Source of the DNA: an uncultured Opitutales bacterium
Lineage (GTDB): Bacteria > Verrucomicrobiota > Verrucomicrobiia > Opitutales > UBA2995
Direction: 5' to 3'
Assembly (NCBI GenBank): GCA_937920335.1
Contig: CALGUT010000646.1
Coordinates: 1-11,260 of the forward strand
DNA length: 11,260 nt
Below the pieces are notes generated by a model. That model did not search any database and had not been told where the DNA came from. It was given only the letters and a program-made list of their open reading frames with translations. A program made the translations under genes and the position numbers. Shown here one piece after another: positions 6,369 to 11,260 of the stretch. How positions within the stretch are numbered: position 1 is the first letter of the stretch; each line of letters starts with the position of its first letter.

Positions 6369-6818
6369 TCAGGATTTGTCTGATGGGAAAAGCTGTCTTC
6401 CCAAGAGATCTTTAAAGGCATCCTGAATAGTCGCTGTCAATGCGGCCGTGGCCAGGCCGATCATCAGTACGCCATTGATTGCCTGGAGGGGCCCTAACAA
6501 CTTGTTTGTGTCGGACATCACGAGATCTCCATAGCCCAAGGTAGCAAAATTAACTGCGGAATGGTAAACGGCCGTCTCGAAGCTGGAGAATTCACCGAGG
6601 ATGATGAAAAGCAACGCCCAGATCGAAACCTGGAGCATAATCCCGCAGACCAGTATTACGGTGACTCCGCTCATAACGAAAAAGAGGTGCCTCATAGTGG
6701 CCAGGTCACCAGTGGGTCGACGGCGGGTGTAGTAACGGGTAGCCCAGACGATCAATAGAATCTGCAATGCCAGGCAGATCGCGATAACGGGGATTCCCCA
6801 GAGCAGGTTTTTTATCAT
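6369..6818 (-). CDS. Small K+-channel-like (Ion_trans_2) membrane protein, last gene of the operon
   Basis: This 149-residue protein has a first hydrophobic helix at about 5-27 (IPVIAICLALQILLIVWA), a second at about 46-75 and a third at about 113-131. Before the last helix sits a pore loop, SAVNFATLGYGDLVMS (about 88-103). TLGYGD is a recognisable variant of the potassium selectivity filter TVGYGD, so I assign it to the Ion_trans_2 (PF07885) type of pore-loop channels. It should act in the inner membrane as a tetramer. There is no room for an RCK or cyclic-nucleotide domain, so gating cannot be inferred. The start codon overlaps the stop of the DUF2955 gene as ATGA, indicating translational coupling and a shared role with the pump. 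It could balance charge or respond to envelope stress. That role is a guess; the channel call rests on the filter. Confidence 0.85.
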   Translation of the reverse strand: MIKNLLWGIPVIAICLALQILLIVWATRYYTRRRPTGDLATMRHLFFVMSGVTVILVCGIMLQVSIWALLFIILGEFSSFETAVYHSAVNFATLGYGDLVMSDTNKLLGPLQAINGVLMIGLATAALTATIQDAFKDLLGRQLFPSDKS

Positions 6819-7860
6819 AGCAGGCTTTCTTGAGGTTTGAATTGGGGAGTGGCCAGAGTCTTTCGACTACGCAAATATTCTAGCAGCCAGATCGCCAGGA
6901 TGGAGTAGATCGTGACCGCTACAAAGAGGCTCATGCGCACCGCAAATGCCGTGTAGGGGTCTTTCCCGTTGGCCGAGTCCTCTACGGCTGGGCCAACCAG
7001 AATCAACATCGTCACCATTGAGTTCACCCAGAAAGACGGGGGATACTTGGTGGTGCTTAGTCGGTAAATTTTGACCGCCACGAATAAGCTGAAAGCGAGC
7101 ATCCACAAAAAAACATCCATAGATTCGGATGGAAGCTAAGCGCAAACCAGAAGACGACGGCTAAGCATCCACCCAGGAAGGTCGATCCTAGTAGTTCGCG
7201 TGCGGCCTTCCCGGCGTCGAGGACGGATCCCTGCTGCCCGAGTGATACCGATTTCATGATAATCGGGAGGTAGGCAGTTGGGTTGGTGAGGGTCAGGGCA
7301 TAGGCGGGAAATACGATGAGGGTAGCACGCCACGCCAGCCAGACGGAATCTTCAGAGGACGCCTGTGTTTTCTTCGCCTTTGGAGGAAGCGCCTCTTCCG
7401 GAAAAAAGGGATAGATCAACCATTGGCACACGATTGCAATAACGATTCCCAGGATAAGTGATTGGATGACGAGAACCCCGGCAAAGAAACTAAGCGTGCC
7501 CGCGGCAGAGATCATGGCGAGCCCGACGGTGAGCAAAGAGCCCACCGCTCCCTTTCCTTTAGCGACACTCATCAGATTCGCCACAAACAAACCTACCAGA
7601 ACGACGAGGAGTGCGGTAAAGGGGTAATGCTCCAGCAGGGGGATGACCAGCAAACCACTACCTGTTAGAATACCGACGACCACGGATAAGCCAATCAGGC
7701 TTTTAGCTCCCATAGGTGGCTTGGGAGCCATCGTCAGGAAGAGGGCAAATATCGGGGCCAGGTAAGGTAGCGGTTTTCCCAAGCCATAGGCGACCGCGAG
7801 CGATAGGGCCATTGTGAGCCCTAGCCGGAAAACGCGACGAGCTGGAACAGGAATCATCAT
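6815..7860 (-). pseudogene. DUF2955 (FUSC-like) inner-membrane pump protein, interrupted by a frameshift at a T7 run
   Basis: Reading from ATG 7860, the first frame runs 251 residues to a run of seven T (minus strand, 7113-7107). It then drifts into unrelated sequence and stops at 7057. The frame shifted by one base continues directly with LWMLAFSLFVAVKIY and ends at 6815. One extra T would join the two into about 348 residues, a normal DUF2955 length. The N-terminus VFRLGLTMALSLAVAYGLGKP and the following PYLAPIFALFL are typical of that family, related to FUSC/AaeB-type proteins. Many hydrophobic helices are present in both halves, separated by a charged loop (PPKAKKTQASSEDS). It probably exports small molecules together with the HlyD-type protein encoded just upstream. 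The gap to that gene is 14 bases, and the stop overlaps the channel gene by ATGA. Transcript slippage on the T-run could restore the frame; an assembly error or true mutation is equally possible. Confidence 0.8.
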
Positions 7861-7874
7861 ACGGGCTGGACCTG

Positions 7875-9049
7875 TTAAAATGCGTAGGAGAGCTTACTCA
7901 TCATACGGATATAGAGCCGGCCCAGTAGGTTCAGCAAAGGTCGGTCTCCGGTGTAGACCATGACAGAGGTCTGTCCGCCAAGCCGGAGCTGGCCGTAAAT
8001 TGCCGGAAGCTGGTCTTTTCCGATGTCGACCTGGACTGAGAAGCGTTGTGCCTGACGAAGCCAGTCCCGGTTGTTGCTTATACTCGGGAGTGTGCCGGGA
8101 GGGGAGGCTTTACCGGCGCTGACACCCAGACCGATATTGCGAATCGTTCCAGAATAAACCTTTCCCGGAAGGGAATCAAAGACGATCTCTACAGGCTGTC
8201 CTGTTTTCATGTGGCCCAGGTTGTTCTCGGTAAATTCAGAATCGATCCAGACTTCCTGCAGCGAAATGAGTGTGAGGACCGGGTTCCCGGTTCCTGCGAA
8301 TTGGCCGACTTCGGCCTGAAAGTTAGTAATCAACCCACGGGATTGAGCCAGGACCTGAGTGTTGGAGAGATCGAGCTCCGCTTTTTCCACCGCGCTCTGG
8401 GCGGTTTGTAAGATGGCATTTGTGTCATCATCCAGGCCACCCTTCTGTTCGATAGCGCGCTGGATATCGGCCTCCGCAGCCAAGACCTGCGCCCGGGCAA
8501 TCTCGAGGGATGCCTGCGACACTTCCAGACGTCGCAGAGATATCGTGCCGGGATCTTCTTCCCGTAAGCGAACGAGGCGTGTGGTGCCTTTTCGGCCTTG
8601 ACCAGGTTGGCTTGTGCCGAGGTCAAACGGGCTCGGGCTGACTCCACAGCGGCTGACCCTGCCTCCACCTGACTGCGCGTGTTTTCCATATCCGACCGTG
8701 CCCGGTTCAAAGCAATCTCATATTGAGCACGATCGATCTGGAAAAGTGGATCTCCCGCCTCTACCTCCTGATTGTTTTGGACCCAGACTTCAGTCACGAT
8801 ACCGGCTACCTTTGGCGCGACTCCCACGACATACCCGGATACCCGCGCTTGGGTCGTGTAAGGGGTGTATCGGTCCGCCAGAAGGTACCAGGTCAGGCTA
8901 CTTACAATCAATCCTAGGACAAGCAGGCCACCGAGTTTAGCGGTGACGGCTCCGGCCGGTTTTTGAGGGGGAGCTGCAGGAGGTTCGGTCGGGGTTTCTT
9001 TTTGGGGAACGGGTTCGTCCTTTTCGGGTGGGTTTGGTGAATCAGTCAT
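7875..9049 (-). pseudogene. HlyD/EmrA-type membrane fusion protein, interrupted by a frameshift near 8588
   Basis: The protein starts at ATG 9049 with a proline/glutamate-rich cytoplasmic tail. One transmembrane helix (about 38-57) follows, then a half biotinyl-lipoyl domain (ARVSGYVVGVAPKVAGIV). The alpha-helical hairpin begins at about 108 and reads normally to LVKAEK (K154). After this the frame becomes arginine-rich nonsense until 8330. The next frame resumes at once with RLVRLREEDPGTISLRRLE and runs through the second helix, the second lipoyl half (SRGLITNFQAEVGQFAGTGNP) and a beta-barrel domain to TAA at 7875. Restoring one base, probably a G making AAG-GGC, gives about 391 residues, a usual length. 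The role is to bridge the DUF2955 inner-membrane partner to the outer-membrane channel. The ATG overlaps the preceding stop as ATGACTGA. The site is not a slippery heptamer, so I favour mutation or assembly error over programmed shifting. Confidence 0.82.
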
Positions 9050-10624
9050 GGCGCTTCAAAGAAAGAGGTTCTGGCTCGGGGGAAGGCTCATCTAGGAGGT
9101 CCCCATAATCTGTCCGGGCTTCCATCGCGTCCCGGGTTCTGGCGGGAATGAGGGCGTCCTCTGGAGTCGGTGTCCAGCCCCCACCAATCGCTTTGTAAAA
9201 GCTGACAACTGCGCTGACATGGTTGCCTTGGTTGATCAAATTCCGTTCTGTCTGGGCGGCCAGTGCGCGCTGGGCGTCGAGTACTCGTTGGAAGTCCGCG
9301 TAACCTTCGGCAAACCGGTCTTGGGCCAGTTTTAATGAACGCTCAGCTGCCTGGACGGATTGCGTCAGAGGTTCTTGCTGCTCACGGGTTTTTACAACGT
9401 GATGGCCGCATCATCAATTTCTTTAGCGGCCAACAGGACCTGGTTTTGAAAGTTTTCAATGGCCTGCTGGAGGCGGGTATCCTGGAGGCGGACGTTGTTT
9501 TCAATTCGGCCATAATCAAAGATATTCCATCGGATGTTGGGGCCAGCGGCCAAAGACACGGTATCGGTCGACGATGAAAGGGAGGACCCGGAGAGCCCGA
9601 GGGAACCAAAGAGGGAGATGGCGGGGTAGTAGTCTGCCTCGGCAATTCCGATTTGGGCGGATTGTGCGGCCACCGACCATGCTGCCGCGCGTATGTCGGG
9701 GCGGCGCAAGAGTAATTCTGAAGGGAACGCCTGGACCTGAAGCGGTTCGATTTGAGGAAGGGAATCCGGTTGGTCTTCCAATTCAGGGATAGGGGCGGGA
9801 GGTCGGCCTAACACGACCGCTAAAGCGTTGCGGATCTGGATGAGGGACGACTCGAGGGCAGGAATGGTGGAAAGGGTTGCCAAATACTGGGTTTTCGCTT
9901 GCTGCAGATTGAGTTCGGAGTCCTGACCGCGGTCAAATAGCCGCTGTGTAATATCCAGGCTTCGTCTTTGCAGTGCTATGTTCTGTTGGGCGATAGCGAT
10001 ACGGCCGCGTGTGGTGAGGTATGCATAGTAGAGATCAGCAATCTGGGCATTCAGGAGCATCTGGAAGTCGCGCTGGTTTTGAACCGACGCAAAAAACGCA
10101 GCATTCGCCGATTCGATGGCCCGACTAAAACGCCCCCAGAAATCGAGTTCCCATCCCAGGTTAAAGGCCGCATCGTAGATTGCCGCAGTCTGATTGTTTT
10201 CGCTACCGGGACCTCCAATTTGTTGGGAATTGATGACGGCGGCGGATGCATCAATTTGTTGCACTTGCGGGTAACGGGTGCTGTTAGCAATTCCCAGCGC
10301 TGCACGGCTTTCGATAATACGCAAACCGGCTAGACGTATACCCGGATTATTGGATTGGGCATCGGCAATCAGTCGATTGAGGACCGGATCGTTGAAAAGT
10401 GTCCACCAGAAGGAGAGGTCAGTCTGAGTCTGCTTCTGTGTATTGCCTACTTGGCCATACAAATCCGGTTGCCAGTCCTGCAACCATTCTACCGCAGGCT
10501 CCTCATAGTCCGGCCCAAGCGTTTTACAACTGGTGGACAGAACCAATATAAGCGCCAAGGGAACTGTGACTGTCGTCGCGGCTCTGATGCACGAGTTCAG
10601 AAAGGAAGCCGCGAGTCGGATCAT
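9042..10624 (-). pseudogene. NodT/OprM-family outer-membrane efflux lipoprotein, interrupted by a frameshift near 9395
   Basis: From ATG 10624 the protein has a signal peptide with lipobox VLSTSC (C33), followed by the family's GPDYEEP. Two outer-membrane-efflux repeats of long helices follow: PVLNRLIADAQSNNPGI begins the first, and a later RRPDIRAAAW marks the second. At KEIDDAAITL (410) a TAA stop appears. The frame one base back continues the second repeat perfectly: VKTREQQEPLTQSV, LAQDRFAEGYADFQRVLDAQR, then VSFYKAIGGGW and an acidic tail ending at TGA 9042. A single missing base before the stop, likely a G in TTG-GTA, restores about 527 residues. The product should form the TolC-like exit duct. 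Its ATG overlaps the AI-2E gene stop as ATGA. The stop lies upstream of the A-run, so a length change in that run cannot explain the break. Confidence 0.85.
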
Positions 10625-11260
10625 GCTTCAGAAACCAACGCAGGTTCGGCCTCTTTATGATTATTCAGCCAATCATTCAGGAGCCGGTAGCCGATAGCCA
10701 GAATGACGGCTCCAAGAAAAAGTCCGACGAAGCCGGCCGTTGCCATCCCGCCCAGGGCTCCGATGAGAATCACAGGCATGGGCGCATCAACACCCCGTCC
10801 CAGTAGCATAGGCTTGAGTATGTTATCTACTGCTCCGGCTACGAGGAGGAAGATGGTCAACAGAACATTAACTAAGACGGATCCGTCACCGTTACTCCAC
10901 AGGTACATGATGGCGGGGAGTGAGATCAGCAATGCCGGCAACTGCAGGATGGCCAGAATGAAAACGACGAGTGTCAATATGCCAGCAGCTGGAATCCCTG
11001 CGAGCATCAGGCCGACTCCCAGCAGCAAAGCCTGGATAACGGCCACTCCGATTACCCCAACTGCCACTGAACGGACAGTCCCCACACAGAGGGTCACGAA
11101 CGCCGGGCCGCGGGGATCGCCGGCGACTCGGGAAAGTGCGTTGGTCGTCGCGGCGCCTCCAGATTTTGCGTAGGCCATAAAAATTCCTGCCAGAACCAAA
11201 GCAACCAGGAAGAAGACAAAGCTTTTGAGGCCGGTCTTGGCCATCGTCACACCCTTTTCG
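10621..11260 (-). CDS. AI-2E-family (PerM-like) transporter, C-terminal part
   Basis: The frame is open from the right edge (…EKGVTMAKTGLKSF) to TGA at 10621-10623, so about 213 residues are visible and the N-terminal helices lie outside. I do not accept the internal GTG at 11250 or ATG at 11244 as starts, because family members have about 350 residues and the visible part matches only their C-terminal half. Features are a hydrophobic segment near the start (VFFLVALVLAGIFMAY), then a long helical stretch with VIQALLLGVGLMLAGIPAAG. Next come LQLPALLISLPAIMYLW, DNILKPMLLGRGVDAP and a glycine-rich LGGMATAGFVGLFLGAVILA. The DNILKPMLLG segment is the conserved pre-terminal motif of the family. Members export small molecules or act in Na+/H+ exchange; autoinducer export is only one role. 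It is the first visible gene of the efflux operon, with an ATGA overlap to the next. Confidence 0.85.
   Translation of the reverse strand, partial: EKGVTMAKTGLKSFVFFLVALVLAGIFMAYAKSGGAATTNALSRVAGDPRGPAFVTLCVGTVRSVAVGVIGVAVIQALLLGVGLMLAGIPAAGILTLVVFILAILQLPALLISLPAIMYLWSNGDGSVLVNVLLTIFLLVAGAVDNILKPMLLGRGVDAPMPVILIGALGGMATAGFVGLFLGAVILAIGYRLLNDWLNNHKEAEPALVSEA

Noticed and set aside
9387..9400. Programmed -1 frameshifting in the outer-membrane factor gene
   Set aside because: The sequence CG-TTG-TAA has no X XXY YYZ slippery heptamer and no evident downstream stimulatory structure.
11242..11250. GTG 11250 or ATG 11244 as the true start of the AI-2E-like gene
   Set aside because: The frame stays open to the window edge, and only the C-terminal half of the family is represented, so the real start lies outside.

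Overview
The window suggests a Gram-negative bacterium, most likely of the Planctomycetota-Verrucomicrobiota group (Verrucomicrobiota is my first guess). The grounds are three enzymes with N-terminal RRxF twin-arginine signals (Gfo/Idh/MocA oxidoreductase, aldo/keto reductase, S1 sulfatase), few clear Shine-Dalgarno sites, outer-membrane lipoproteins and a NodT-type outer-membrane channel. This is inference from gene content only. I see no phage, insertion sequence, CRISPR, tRNA or rRNA.

Left part (1-6135): single genes on both strands. A lipoprotein with a GATase/ThuA-like domain runs off the left edge on the minus strand (1-540). A structured 437-base gap follows (541-977). Next come two plus-strand Tat-exported redox enzymes: the Gfo/Idh/MocA oxidoreductase (978-2291) and an aldo/keto reductase, whose start I move to 2517 (2517-3494). 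A convergent minus-strand Tat-exported sulfatase (3520-4893) follows, then a divergent plus-strand adenine/adenosine deaminase-family protein with a Sec-type signal peptide (5026-6135). The first three enzymes fit extracytoplasmic processing of sulfated or modified sugars. The deaminase may handle extracytoplasmic purines, but its active site differs from the standard one.

Right part (6369-11260): one tightly packed minus-strand operon. In transcription order it holds an AI-2E-family (PerM-like) transporter (C-terminal part only), a NodT/OprM outer-membrane factor, an HlyD/EmrA-type membrane fusion protein, a DUF2955 (FUSC-like) inner-membrane protein and a small K+-channel-like protein with a TLGYGD filter. 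Junctions are ATGA, ATGACTGA, a 14-base gap and ATGA. The middle three look like a tripartite envelope efflux pump. Linking it to an AI-2E carrier and a pore-loop ion channel is the most system-like arrangement in the window.

Each of the three pump genes is broken by an apparent single-base deletion (near 9395, 8588 and 7107-7113). No other gene in the window shows this. Either the pump is freshly inactivated or the assembly has indel errors here. The reconstructed proteins (about 527, 391 and 348 residues) look otherwise complete.
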